Source: Actinoallomurus sp040655075
GTDB taxonomy: Bacteria; Actinomycetota; Actinomycetes; Streptosporangiales; Streptosporangiaceae
NCBI RefSeq assembly: GCF_040655075.1
Contig: NZ_JBFAJC010000006.1
Location: forward strand, 256,990 to 320,989
Length of the DNA: 64,000 nt
Direction of reading: 5' to 3'
The notes beneath the pieces are model-generated. The model had not been told where the DNA came from and searched no databases. It saw only the letters and a program-made list of their open reading frames with translations. Of this stretch, positions 14,372 to 22,474 are shown one piece after another; position 1 is the first letter of the stretch; each line of letters opens with the position of its first letter. The position numbers and the translations under genes are program-made.

Positions 14372-15703
14372 TCAGTGGCTGCTGAGGTTGGCGACGGCGT
14401 TCGAGTGCTGAGGGGTCGACCGGAGGCCGGCGGATTCGAGGGCCTTCCGGTAGGCCTCCATCATCGCCTCGGTGTCTCCCGCGGCGCCGAACAGGTCGCC
14501 CAGCTCCCGCCAGACCCGCGCGGTCGCCCGCGACGGGGGGAGCGCGTCGAGTTCGCCGCCGGTCGCGCGGAGCGCGGTCAGCGCCTCCTCGTGCTTCCCG
14601 GTGGCCACGAGTGCCTGGGCGAGCATGAGCCGGGCCCGGATGACGGTGACCGAGCCGCCGGGGTGGGAGGCGAGCTCGGTCAGGACCCGCTGGGCGATCG
14701 TCACCGCGGCGTCGGGCTCCCCGAGCACCATCTTCGAACGCGCCGTCTCGATGAGGCACTCGGCCGCGTCGGCGCCGCTCAGCGCCTGCTCCGCCGCGTG
14801 CAGGAGCTCCAGGGCCTTGTTCGCGGCCTCCGGCGACGCGTCGCCGGGCAGCAGGCTGCGCGCCGACGCGACGCGGAGGCGTGCCTGCGCGGTCGTCAGC
14901 GTGTCACCCGCGTGCAGCGCGAGCGCCTGGTCGGCGAGGTAGAGGGACTCTCCGCCCGCGCCTTCCTCGAGCGCCCGCCGGCTGGCCTTCCGGTAGGCCG
15001 TGATCATGACGGTGGGGTCCAGCTCGGACGCGGCGAGGAGACGCTCGGCGAGCGTCCGTGCCTGCGCGGCGTCGCCGCGATCGAGGTAGGTGCTGATGAG
15101 GGTACGTCCGACCTCCGCGGCCTCCTCGCCGCCGAGTAGGCCGAGCTCGGCCAAGCGCTCCAGCGCGGACTCGCCGAGCGCGATCGTACGGCCGAGGTCG
15201 CCGGCGGCGCGGTAACAGCGGGCGAGGACGACGATGACGGGCAGCCATCCCGCCCGGCCGCGGTCCCTCCCGGCCTCCTCACGGAGCTCCTCGAGCGCCC
15301 TGATGGCCTCTTCGCCGTCGCCGCGGGCCTCCAGCGCGCGGGCCTGCCCCCACCGGGCTCGCTTGGCCAGGTCGGGGTCGTTGTCGACCGCGGAGAGGAT
15401 GTCGCCGAACATACTGAGCGCCTGATCGGCGTCGCCGGCCAGCAGAGCGAGCTCCGCGTGGCGGACGCGGACCTGGAGATGCAGGCGCTCTTCCGGCTCG
15501 ATGCCTTCGGACAGGTACTCCGGCAGGCAGCCCAGTCGGCTCGCGAGTAGCCGGACAACTGCGGGCGTCGGGGTTCGCTTCCCCGACTCGATCAATGAGA
15601 TGTAACTGTCGGACAGCTCCGTCCCCGCCAGCTGCGCCTGAGACAGATGTTTACTCAGACGTAGGTTACGGACTCGCTCACCGACGCTTCCTTGACCCGG
15701 CAT
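14372..15703 (-). CDS. XRE-family regulator with C-terminal tetratricopeptide repeats
   Basis: The 443-residue protein has an HTH_3 domain at residues ~8-65 (VRNLRLSKHLSQAQLAGTEL, SDSYISLIESGKRTPTPAVV) followed by about nine TPR-like helical pairs. This is the layout of peptide- or partner-sensing regulators in actinomycetes. It has no obvious operon partner. The upstream gap holds an inverted repeat (15738-15744 with 15782-15788) that could be its operator. Effector unknown. Confidence 0.85.
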   Translation of the reverse strand: MPGQGSVGERVRNLRLSKHLSQAQLAGTELSDSYISLIESGKRTPTPAVVRLLASRLGCLPEYLSEGIEPEERLHLQVRVRHAELALLAGDADQALSMFGDILSAVDNDPDLAKRARWGQARALEARGDGEEAIRALEELREEAGRDRGRAGWLPVIVVLARCYRAAGDLGRTIALGESALERLAELGLLGGEEAAEVGRTLISTYLDRGDAAQARTLAERLLAASELDPTVMITAYRKASRRALEEGAGGESLYLADQALALHAGDTLTTAQARLRVASARSLLPGDASPEAANKALELLHAAEQALSGADAAECLIETARSKMVLGEPDAAVTIAQRVLTELASHPGGSVTVIRARLMLAQALVATGKHEEALTALRATGGELDALPPSRATARVWRELGDLFGAAGDTEAMMEAYRKALESAGLRSTPQHSNAVANLSSH

Positions 15704-15737
15704 CTCGACTCACTTACCGAAGGGTTTCACCCGGAAT

Positions 15738-15788
15738 GGGTTACGTCTTGTTCGTAGGGTGCACTACCTCACACATGGAGAGTAACCC
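15738..15788. promoter_or_regulatory. GGGTTAC...GTAACCC inverted repeat
   Basis: GGGTTAC at 15738-15744 and GTAACCC at 15782-15788 are exact complements, 37 nt apart, between the XRE-TPR gene and the 3' end of the PH-domain gene. The spacing is long for one operator; it may be a looped or structured site. Confidence 0.3.
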
Positions 15789-15836
15789 AAACGACACGGA
15801 CAACGTGGAGAAGTTTTGGTCAAGACGTGGGTCGAA

Positions 15837-16364
15837 TCAGTCGTCAGCGTCGTCCTTGCTCGGAAAGATCATGCTGCAGACCTCGAGGTAGAGCTGTTCG
15901 GGGTAGGGGAGGAAGCTGACGACGCGGAACGCCTGGTCCTGACCTGCAGACTCGAGAACGAACTCTCCGTAGCCGAGCATCCGCCCGGTGATGGACCGCT
16001 GGAAGCTCATGTCCGTGACCTTCGACAGCGGCATCATCGCCACCTTACGGGTCAGCAGGCCCGTGGTCAGGAGCATGCGCTGGTTCGTTATGACGAAGTA
16101 GTCAACGGACCACTCCGCGACCTTCCACACGAACCACGCGAGCAGGATCAGCCAGGCCCACCAGATCCAGCTGACGACCGATCCGCCCTGCTTGGCCAGC
16201 AGGTTGCTCAGCACCCCGGCGACGATGAGGCCGCCGAGCACGAAGCCGATCGGGGTCATGAGCACCGCCGGATGGCGCCGGACAGTGATCACTTGGTGCT
16301 CGTGCGGCAGGAGGTATCGGTGAATCGATGCCGGCGCCGAATCGCCGGGAGTGACCAGCCTCAT
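15837..16364 (-). CDS. PH-domain (bPH2/YdbS-like) membrane protein
   Basis: The 175-residue protein has two membrane helices (~35-55 IGFVLGGLIVAGVLSNLL, ~62-85 VVSWIWWAWLILLAWFVWKV) followed by a bacterial PH domain: DYFVITNQRMLLTTGLLTRK, VAMMPLSKVTDMSFQRSITG, GEFVLESAG. The family is envelope-associated and of unknown function. Its ATG overlaps the stop of a small upstream frame (ATGA at 16361-16364), hinting at coupling. Confidence 0.85.
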   Translation of the reverse strand: MRLVTPGDSAPASIHRYLLPHEHQVITVRRHPAVLMTPIGFVLGGLIVAGVLSNLLAKQGGSVVSWIWWAWLILLAWFVWKVAEWSVDYFVITNQRMLLTTGLLTRKVAMMPLSKVTDMSFQRSITGRMLGYGEFVLESAGQDQAFRVVSFLPYPEQLYLEVCSMIFPSKDDADD

Positions 16365-16558
16365 AGCGCGGTCACGAATTCAGAGGGCGAATCGCTCGCC
16401 GGAGCCAGACCGCCGGACGCGTGACGGGCGATGGGTCTCGTGCCGTGGGACTTCCCCAACGACACGGGCGTCAAGGCCCCGTCCGCCCGAGTGAGGTACT
16501 TCTTCAAGGAAACCCCGCCTCCCGAAGGCCGACCCACTGACCCATTTAATTTGTACAC
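16361..16558 (-). CDS. Possible small protein upstream of the PH-domain gene
   Basis: A 65-codon frame from GTG (16556-16558) ends at TGA overlapping the start of the PH-domain gene. It is rich in Ser, Gly and basic residues, with no recognised domain. The upstream bases look promoter-like (extended -10 around TACAAAT, minus strand). Overlap with the next start is the main support; it could be chance. Confidence 0.3.
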   Translation of the reverse strand: MYKLNGSVGRPSGGGVSLKKYLTRADGALTPVSLGKSHGTRPIARHASGGLAPASDSPSEFVTAL

Positions 16559-16652
16559 CAGGCGACGATCCAGCCGCAAAGAGCCGCGCGAACGGATGCG
16601 CCGACGGCACCGGATCGCGTCGGGGCACGGGCGCGCGCGCCGGGGCTGCGCG

Positions 16653-17291
16653 CTAGACGACGCCGTACAGGCGGTCGCCCGCGTCGCCGAGGCCGGGGAC
16701 GATGAAGCCGTTCTCATTCAGGTGCGAGTCGACCGCGGCGGTGACGATCCGGACCGGCACCTTGCAGTCCGCGAGCTTCTCCTCCATGTGGGAGAGGCCC
16801 TCGGGCGCGGCGAGCAGGCAGATGGCGGTGACGTCGTCGGCGCCCCGGTCCATGAGCAGCTGGATCGCCGCGGCGAGCGTGCCGCCCGTGGCCAGCATCG
16901 GGTCCAGGACGTAACACTGGCGGCCCGACAGGTCGTCCGGCAGCCGCGTCGCGTACGTCGTCGCCTTCAGCGTGCCCTCGTCCCGCACCATGCCGAGGAA
17001 CCCGACCTCGGCCGTCGGCAGCAGCCGGGTCATCCCGTCGAGCATCCCGAGCCCCGCGCGCAGGATCGGCACCACCAGGGGCTGCGGCCGCGTCAGCCGT
17101 ACGCCTTCGGCCGGCGCGACGGGTGTGTCGACCGTCACAGGAGCGACACGAACGTCACGGGTCGCCTCGTACGCGAGCAGGGTCACAAGCTCGTCGGCGA
17201 GGCGGCGGAACGTGGGCGAGTCGGTGGTCGCGTCGCGGAGCGTCGTGAGCTTGTGCGCGACGAGGGGGTGATCGACGACGAGGGTCTTCAT
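16653..17291 (-). CDS. upp: Uracil phosphoribosyltransferase
   Basis: The 212-residue length and motifs fit Upp: VVDHPLVAHKLTTLRDATTD at the N-terminus, PILRAGLGMLDGM, the PRPP loop YVLDPMLATGGT and the uracil-binding C-terminus NENGFIVPGLGDAGDR. It converts uracil and PRPP to UMP in pyrimidine salvage. The start lacks a ribosome-binding site; TACCGT (17299-17304, minus strand) is 7 nt before it, fitting a leaderless mRNA. It is divergent from a small basic protein gene and the tadA cluster. Confidence 0.95.
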   Translation of the reverse strand: MKTLVVDHPLVAHKLTTLRDATTDSPTFRRLADELVTLLAYEATRDVRVAPVTVDTPVAPAEGVRLTRPQPLVVPILRAGLGMLDGMTRLLPTAEVGFLGMVRDEGTLKATTYATRLPDDLSGRQCYVLDPMLATGGTLAAAIQLLMDRGADDVTAICLLAAPEGLSHMEEKLADCKVPVRIVTAAVDSHLNENGFIVPGLGDAGDRLYGVV

Positions 17292-17323
17292 ATCCCGAAC
17301 GGTATCCGAATGGATGCCTGAGC

Positions 17324-17512
17324 ATGGGGAACGTACCGGCCATGAGCGAAGGGATGAGCCCCGAGGAGGTCCGCGAGCGGCTGCGCCGCAGAGCGGTCTT
17401 CCTCCGGGAGTTGGCCGAGGCACGGGAGCTCCGGAAACGCGTGTCCCCCCGCCGATCACGCCGAGAACGGGTCCGTGAGGCAGTCCGCATGCGCACCTTC
17501 CGAGCCAACTGA
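17324..17512 (+). CDS. Small basic helical protein, conserved-looking
   Basis: The 62-residue, Arg/Glu-rich product (EEVRERLRRRAVFLRELAEA, then a VSPRRSRRERVREAVRMRTF tail) is probably one long helix or coiled coil with a positive C-terminus. No catalytic residues are seen. It lies between upp and the TadA-associated genes. ATG at 17324 or 17342 could be the start. Its charge suggests nucleic-acid or ribosome contact, but that is speculation. Confidence 0.55.
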   Translation: MGNVPAMSEGMSPEEVRERLRRRAVFLRELAEARELRKRVSPRRSRRERVREAVRMRTFRAN

Positions 17513-17592
17513 CCGAACCCGGGTTTTCCAGTGCCGCGAATCTTTGGGCTCCGCATCTGCCAAGATGCCCGAGGCGGACGCGCGCGGCTGGG

Positions 17593-18075
17593 GTGAAGAT
17601 GACTGAACTGGACACGACGGACTTCGCTGTCGTGGTCTATCGCGAAGACGACGCGTGGGAAGTAGAACAGCTTCCCATCGCACTGACAGAAGACCTCGAA
17701 GGGCTGATCCACGCCCTACGACAGCAGCCCAGCATCGGGGGCACGATCGGGTTGGTCGCGGTCGGCGACGACTTCTTCGTGGCCCTCCGGATGCTCGCCG
17801 ACGAGGTCCTGGTCTTCCTCTCGGACGTCACCGCGTCCGTCGACTGGGTGCTGGCCCGGCAGATCGTCGAGTACCTCGAACTCGACATCCCCGACGACGA
17901 GGAGCTCGACCAGGTGCTTCCCGCCGGAGACATGTCGATCTTCGCGGACCTCGGCCTCGACGAGATGGAGCTAGGCGCCCTGTCCGGCGACCTCGACCTC
18001 TACCCCGACGAGATGCTGGCGAGCATCGCCAAACGGCTCGGATTCGGCGCCGCCTTCGAGCGTGCGATCGGGTGA
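17593..18075 (+). CDS. tRNA adenosine deaminase-associated protein, copy 1
   Basis: The acidic 160-residue protein (FAVVVYREDDAWEVEQLP, VGDDFFVALRMLADEVLVFL, LDIPDDEELDQVLPAGDM, and a YPDEMLASIAKRLGFG end) belongs to the family found next to tadA in actinobacteria. The role is unknown; a chaperone or regulator of TadA is a guess from synteny. The next gene is a diverged paralogue. GTG at 17593 or ATG at 17599 may start it. Confidence 0.8.
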   Translation: MKMTELDTTDFAVVVYREDDAWEVEQLPIALTEDLEGLIHALRQQPSIGGTIGLVAVGDDFFVALRMLADEVLVFLSDVTASVDWVLARQIVEYLELDIPDDEELDQVLPAGDMSIFADLGLDEMELGALSGDLDLYPDEMLASIAKRLGFGAAFERAIG

Positions 18076-18101
18076 CCCCGGGTTCGGGAGAGAATAGAAT
18101 C

Positions 18102-18551
18102 GTGCCGTACTTCTCCGCGGTGTTCGCGCGTGGCGACGCCGGATGGATCGGGACCGAGCCCGACCTCAGCGAGGTCACCGGTCTCGACGACATCGCAGAC
18201 ATCATGCGAGAGGCCGCCGTCGAGACGGCGGCCGACACGGTCGTGCTCCTCGTCGAGCAGGAGGACGAATGGTTCGCCGTGGTCCGCCTGGACGACGGCG
18301 AAGACCCCCGCGTCTTCCTCTCCGACGGTCGAGCCCCCGTCGGCAGCGAGCTGGCCGACATGCTCAGCGCGCAACTCGACACCGAAGACGCGTCCACCGA
18401 CGACCCGGTCGGCGACACCGAACTCCTCGCCGACCTCGGAACCACCCCGGACGCCCTGACCGCCCTCGGCGAGCGAACCCTCCCCGGCGACGCGCTCTCG
18501 GTCGTCGCCGAAGGAGCCGGGTTCGCCGAGGAGTACGACCGGCTCCGATAG
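18102..18551 (+). CDS. tRNA adenosine deaminase-associated protein, copy 2
   Basis: The acidic 149-residue paralogue of the preceding gene shares FSAVFARGDAGWIGTEPDLS, EDEWFAVVRLDDGEDPRVFL (matching FFVALRMLADEVLVFLS in copy 1), a Leu-Ala-Asp-Leu-Gly core and a LPGDALSVVAEGAGFAEEYD end. The GTG start follows GGGAG at 18086-18090. It ends 11 nt before tadA. Two consecutive copies suggest a heteromer or sub-functionalisation. Confidence 0.8.
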   Translation: MPYFSAVFARGDAGWIGTEPDLSEVTGLDDIADIMREAAVETAADTVVLLVEQEDEWFAVVRLDDGEDPRVFLSDGRAPVGSELADMLSAQLDTEDASTDDPVGDTELLADLGTTPDALTALGERTLPGDALSVVAEGAGFAEEYDRLR

Positions 18552-18562
18552 CCGGGGCCGTC

Positions 18563-19045
18563 ATGGACACCGGAGGGCCGACGGCGGACGAGGCGATGCG
18601 GCTCGCCCTCGAGGAGGCACGGCGGGCCGCCGCCGACGTGCCCGTCGGCGCGATCGTGCTCGCCCCCACCGGCCAGGTCATCGGCGCGGGCCACAACGAA
18701 CGCGAACACAGCGGCGACCCGACCGCGCACGCCGAGATCCTCGCCATCCGCCAGGCCGCCGCCTACCACGGCGAATGGCGACTGACCGGCTGCACCCTCG
18801 TCGTCACCCTCGAACCCTGCACCATGTGCGCCGGAGCCGCCGTCCTCGCCCGGCTCGACCGCATCGTCTTCGGCGCCTTCGACCCCAAGGCCGGGGCCGT
18901 CGGCTCCCTCTGGGACGTCGTACGCGACCGCAGGCTCAACCACCGCCCCGAAGTCATCGCCGGCGTCCTCGCCGACGAATGCGCCGCTCTCCTCACCGAA
19001 TTCTTCGCCGGCCGACGGGACCGAGGACCGTCCGACTTCCGGTAG
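18563..19045 (+). CDS. tadA: tRNA-specific adenosine deaminase
   Basis: The 160-residue cytidine-deaminase-fold enzyme has the zinc/catalytic signatures AHAEILAIRQA and EPCTMCAGAAVLARL. TadA converts the wobble adenosine of tRNA-Arg(ACG) to inosine. It is the last gene of the upp-side cluster and lies only 11 nt upstream of tRNA-Ser(CGA). Two TadA-associated genes precede it. Confidence 0.93.
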   Translation: MDTGGPTADEAMRLALEEARRAAADVPVGAIVLAPTGQVIGAGHNEREHSGDPTAHAEILAIRQAAAYHGEWRLTGCTLVVTLEPCTMCAGAAVLARLDRIVFGAFDPKAGAVGSLWDVVRDRRLNHRPEVIAGVLADECAALLTEFFAGRRDRGPSDFR

Positions 19046-19056
19046 GCTCCCCTCTT

Positions 19057-19146
19057 GGTGGAGTCGCCTAGTGGCCGAGGGCGCACGCCTCGAAAGCGTG
19101 TGATGGGGCAACTCATCCGTGGGTTCAAATCCCACCTCCACCGCCA
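19057..19146 (+). tRNA. tRNA-Ser (anticodon CGA)
   Basis: Acceptor GGTGGAG (19057-19063) pairs with CTCCACC (19136-19142), then G and encoded CCA (19144-19146). The anticodon loop is CTCGAAA within CACGC/GCGTG. A long variable arm and GGTTCAAATC T-loop identify a type II serine tRNA. Confidence 0.95.
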
Positions 19147-19149
19147 TGC

Positions 19150-19500
19150 TCGGTGCCCTTCGGGCGCCTTCGCCTCTGCGGGTTCCGTCTGGGGGGACGA
19201 CCCCCCAGACCCCCCGGTGCGCGGCTTCGCCGCGCCTCCGCCGCCTTCGCCTCTACGGGATTCCGTCCGGGGGGACGACCCCCCCAGACCCCCCGGTGCG
19301 CGCCTCCGCCGCGATCCTCGGTGCCCTTCGGGCATCTTCGCCGCTGCGGGATTCCATCCGGGGGCGACTGACCCCCGGGACCCCAGTGCGGTTGCGCCGC
19401 GCCTCCGCGTGTTCGGTGCTTCTTCGGGGGTGCCTTCCCGCTTCCCGGATTCCGTCCGGGGGCGCCCCCGCTGCGCTCGGCGGGCCTCGGAGGCGCCTTC
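19150..19500. repeat. Array of about four GC-rich hairpin repeats downstream of tRNA-Ser(CGA)
   Basis: Imperfect units share GGTGCCCTTCGGGC, a GGGATTCCGTCCGGGGG core and CGCGCCTCCGCC. Each unit folds: for example CTGGGGGG-ACGA-CCCCCCAG at 19189-19208, GCGCGGC-TTC-GCCGCGC at 19219-19235, a second G-block/C-block at 19267-19287, and CCGGGGG/CCCCCGG at 19358-19378. Open frames here in both directions are products of base composition. The array separates tRNA-Ser from the aldo/keto reductase and would stop transcription from either side. Confidence 0.75.
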
Positions 19501-19545
19501 GGGTTCTTCAGGGGTGCTCTGATGTGGGGTTGCGTCGGGTGAGTG

Positions 19546-20538
19546 TTAGTACGCGGCGTCGAGTCTTGCCCGCTGTTCCGCTGTGAGGTCCAGGTCGACT
19601 GCGGCCAGGCTCTCCGCGAGCTGTTCGACGGAGGAGGCACCGATCAGCGGGATCATCGGGATCTCGCCGCCGATCAGCCAGGCGAGCACCACCTGGTTGA
19701 CGGTCGCTCCCGTCTCCTTCGCCACCTCCCGGAGCGCCGCATGGCGCCGAGGGGTGCCCGGGTGGTCGAACGCGGCATCGAGCGGCTTGTCGTCACGGAC
19801 GTAGCCGCCACCCAGCAAGGGCGAGTAGGCGACCAGCGTGAGCTCGGGCTCGGCTCGCAGGTAGCTGAGCAGGTTTCCGTCGACGACGCCGAGGTTGCCG
19901 TCCTCGGACCGCAGAGTCGGCAGATCGGTGCGCGGTCGCAGGTAGGAGTGGTGATATTGCAACACCTCATAGACGGGGAGCCCTGCCGCGGTCGCCAGGT
20001 TCCTGGCCCGCTCGAGTCGCCACGCCCAGTGGTTGCTCGCCCCGAGGAGACCCACGCTGCCGTCCTCGACCAGACCCGCGAAAGCCTCGACGGTCTCCTC
20101 CAACGGCACCTTGGAACCCTCGAGATACGCGTGTGCGTACAGCAGGTCCAGCTTGTCCACCCCGAGCCGTTCCCTGCTCCGCTCCGAGGATTCCTTGATC
20201 ACCTGGGCGGACAGGCCCTCAAGATCGTGGGTGAGGCCGGTCGCCGGAGCGTTGGGCCGCCCTCCGAGCTTGGTGGCGATGATGATCTCATCGGTGACGT
20301 TGCGGCTGCGTCGCCAGCGGCCGAGCAGCGCTTCGCTTTCACCTCCCTGAGTGCCGTTGACCCAGTAGGCGTAGTTATTGGCGGTGTCGATGAAGGTGCC
20401 GCCGGCCTCGACGAAGCGGTCGAGGATAGCGTACGACGTCGCCTCGTCCGTGACGGTGCCGAACAGCATCGCGCCAAGGCTCAGCACACTGACTTCACGG
20501 CGACTCTTCGGATCGCTGCCAATCGTGCGGTATTTCAC
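19546..20538 (-). CDS. Aldo/keto reductase
   Basis: The 330-residue TIM-barrel oxidoreductase has the AKR tetrad: Asp in FIDTANNYAYW, Tyr of that motif, Lys in IATKLGG and His in LLYAHAYL. It uses NADPH to reduce carbonyl compounds. The GTG start at 20536-20538 follows GAGAGGGAT. Its promoter (20585-20615) has the 19-bp spacer and dyad of MerR-regulated genes, although no merR is adjacent, so it may answer to a distant stress or redox sensor. Confidence 0.9.
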   Translation of the reverse strand: MKYRTIGSDPKSRREVSVLSLGAMLFGTVTDEATSYAILDRFVEAGGTFIDTANNYAYWVNGTQGGESEALLGRWRRSRNVTDEIIIATKLGGRPNAPATGLTHDLEGLSAQVIKESSERSRERLGVDKLDLLYAHAYLEGSKVPLEETVEAFAGLVEDGSVGLLGASNHWAWRLERARNLATAAGLPVYEVLQYHHSYLRPRTDLPTLRSEDGNLGVVDGNLLSYLRAEPELTLVAYSPLLGGGYVRDDKPLDAAFDHPGTPRRHAALREVAKETGATVNQVVLAWLIGGEIPMIPLIGASSVEQLAESLAAVDLDLTAEQRARLDAAY

Positions 20539-20584
20539 GTCAAATCCCTCTCCTGTCGCCCGTCCATGTCGGGCGTTCGGCGGG

Positions 20585-20615
20585 ATTATTCGTCCTAGAG
20601 TCGGCTCTAGGTCAA
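20585..20615 (-). promoter_or_regulatory. Orphan MerR-type promoter of the aldo/keto reductase
   Basis: On the minus strand TTGACC (20610-20615) and AATAAT (20585-20590) are 19 bp apart. The spacer region contains the perfect dyad CCTAGAG-N4-CTCTAGG (20594-20611). This is the standard build of MerR-activated promoters. Confidence 0.7.
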
Positions 20616-20732
20616 CCGGCAGCCAGATGATCACCCCGGCGCGCCGACGCCGCAGCAGGCGCCTTGATGAGGTGTAGTGATTCATGGCCATCGTTGGAGA
20701 TATGCACCCGAATGGCCGGACAAGGAGGACCG

Positions 20733-21221
20733 GTGGGTACCGTCCGTCTGCGGTTCGCGGCGCTTGCCGCGCTTGCCGCCGTCCTGTGCGGCGGCTGTAA
20801 GGACGATCGGCCCGGCCATCACTCCTCGGCGAGGCCGTCTGCCACGGCCACCTCGCCCACGGTGCGGGCCTCCGCGACGCCGCGTCGTCTCAGTGCGGTC
20901 ATGGTGAGTGCGCGCAGTGCGGCCGGGCGTACGGAGGTGACGTACCGGGCGGCCACGATCAAGCACGTTGTGGACAAGTACAGCGAGTACAACAAGGTCA
21001 GCGTCACGGGTCCGCGAGCGACACTCGAGTTGAGTCCCGACGTTCGGATCGTGCTCATGGTGCCGCTGTACGGAATGGACCCCAATCCCCACCGGGTCAC
21101 CGCGGCCGCTTTCGTCGGGGCGCTGGCCAAGAATCGCGGCTTTCTTCCCAAGGTCGCCTTCGAGGTCCGGGTTGGCGCGGACGGGCGGATCACCTCCCTG
21201 CAGCAGGTCTACACGCCGTAG
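20733..21221 (+). CDS. Putative secreted lipoprotein, function unknown
   Basis: The 162-residue protein starts with a short basic region and a hydrophobic stretch (LRFAALAALAAVLCGGC) that ends in a lipobox-like LCGGC with an unusual Cys at -3. A Ser/Thr/Pro/Ala-rich linker follows, then a compact C-terminal domain (VTYRAATIKHVVDKYSEYNK, LELSPDVRIVLMVPLYG). GTG at 20733 follows AAGGAGG at 20722-20728. No family is recognised. Confidence 0.6.
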   Translation: MGTVRLRFAALAALAAVLCGGCKDDRPGHHSSARPSATATSPTVRASATPRRLSAVMVSARSAAGRTEVTYRAATIKHVVDKYSEYNKVSVTGPRATLELSPDVRIVLMVPLYGMDPNPHRVTAAAFVGALAKNRGFLPKVAFEVRVGADGRITSLQQVYTP

Positions 21222-21262
21222 CGCGTGCCCGCGCCGCGGCCGGCCGGCTTGCGATTGCTTCT

Positions 21263-21280
21263 GTACCTACTGGTATGTAC
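21263..21280. promoter_or_regulatory. TetR-type operator
   Basis: GTACCTAC-TG-GTATGTAC is an 18-bp palindrome with one mismatch per arm. It lies 9 nt before the tetR start (21290) and would autoregulate the four-gene operon that follows. Confidence 0.65.
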
Positions 21281-21289
21281 GCTCTTTCT

Positions 21290-21859
21290 ATGGACACCAG
21301 GGAGCGGCTGATCGAGAGCACGCGGGAGTTGTTGTGGGAACGCGGGTACGTGGGGACGAGCCCGAAGGCGATTCAGCAGCGGGCCGGGGCCGGTCAGGGC
21401 AGCATGTACCACCACTTCACCGGCAAGCCGGATCTCGCGTTGGCGGCGGTGCGGCGCAGCGCCGAGGAGATGCGGGCCAAGGCCGAGCGTGAGCTCTCCG
21501 GGCCGGGGACGGCGTACGAGCGGATCGAGACGTACCTGCTCCGCGAGCGGGAGGTTCTGCGCGGATGCCCGGTCGGGCGGCTGACCCAGGATCCGGACGT
21601 CATCGCGGACGCGGCGCTCCGGCGGCCTCTGGAGGAGACGTTCGACTGGTTGCGGCGACGCCTGGCGGAGGTTCTGGCGGAGGGGCAGGAACGCGGAGAG
21701 CTGCGGAGCGGCCTCGACCCGGTGGCCGCGGCGGCGACGATCGTGGCCACGCTGCAGGGCGGCTACGTGCTGGCCCGGGCCGCTCAGTCGGTCGAGCCGT
21801 TCGAGTATGCGATCAAGGGTGTGTTGGGCCTGCTCGCCGCCCAGACGACTACCGAGTAA
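21290..21859 (+). CDS. TetR family transcriptional regulator
   Basis: The 189-residue protein has a TetR HTH at residues ~5-50 (RERLIESTRELLWERGYVGT, AIQQRAGAGQGSMYHHFTGK) and a C-terminal domain with VLRGCPVGRLTQDPDV. A palindrome at 21263-21280 lies just before the start; ATG at 21275 is inside it, so ATG at 21290 is preferred. The gene leads a tight operon with DUF4865, CMD and phosphotriesterase-like genes, probably its regulon. Confidence 0.88.
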   Translation: MDTRERLIESTRELLWERGYVGTSPKAIQQRAGAGQGSMYHHFTGKPDLALAAVRRSAEEMRAKAERELSGPGTAYERIETYLLREREVLRGCPVGRLTQDPDVIADAALRRPLEETFDWLRRRLAEVLAEGQERGELRSGLDPVAAAATIVATLQGGYVLARAAQSVEPFEYAIKGVLGLLAAQTTTE

Positions 21860-21886
21860 CGCCGTCTGACGAGAGGGAGCACGCGC

Positions 21887-22474
21887 GTGTACGCGATGCA
21901 GTACGAGATCACGCTGCCCGCCGACTACGACATGAAGATCATCCGGGAGCGGGTGGCGACGCGGGGGCGGGCCATGGACGGCTTCGGGGGACTGGGATTG
22001 AAGGCGTTCCTGATGCGGGAGCGCGGGGTCGGCGGATCGCCGGTGAACCAGTACGCGCCCTTCTACCTGTGGGACTCCGTGGACGGAATGAATCGCTTCC
22101 TGTGGGGCGGCGGCGGGTTCCGCGGGATCGTGGACGACTTCGGGCGGCCGGGGGTGCGGCACTGGACGGGCGCCGGGTTCGAGCGCGGGCCGGCGTACGG
22201 TGCGACGCCGCGTGCGGCGACCCGCCGTACGGAGCCGATCGCGGTGGGAGTGGACCCGGCGGGCGTGGTCGAGTCGGCGCTGGAGGAGCTGGGGCGCCGC
22301 GCCCGTACGGAGGGCGTGCACGCGGCGGCGCTGGCCGTCGACCCCGGGCGGTGGGAGCTCGTGCACTTCACCCTCTGGGCGGACTGGCCCGCAGCGGCGG
22401 ACGGCGACCGCTACGAGGTGCTGCACGTTTCCGCGCCGCACCTGCACGACTTGGCGAGAGGGCGGCAGTGGTGA
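21887..22474 (+). CDS. DUF4865 family protein
   Basis: The 195-residue protein matches DUF4865: MYAMQYEITLPADYDMKIIR at the start, GLGLKAFLMRERGVGGSPVN, YAPFYLWDSVDGMNRFLWGG and FGRPGVRHWTG. The family is uncharacterised and resembles ferredoxin-like stress-type barrels. GTG start follows GAGAGGGAG. Its stop overlaps the next GTG by 4 nt. A role in degrading or modifying the compound sensed by the TetR protein is inferred from context. Confidence 0.85.
   Translation: MYAMQYEITLPADYDMKIIRERVATRGRAMDGFGGLGLKAFLMRERGVGGSPVNQYAPFYLWDSVDGMNRFLWGGGGFRGIVDDFGRPGVRHWTGAGFERGPAYGATPRAATRRTEPIAVGVDPAGVVESALEELGRRARTEGVHAAALAVDPGRWELVHFTLWADWPAAADGDRYEVLHVSAPHLHDLARGRQW

Noticed and set aside
19153..19640. 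Open frames on both strands in the hairpin array
   Set aside because: They translate the repeat units into Pro/Gly/Arg-rich strings with no start signals; no coding support.
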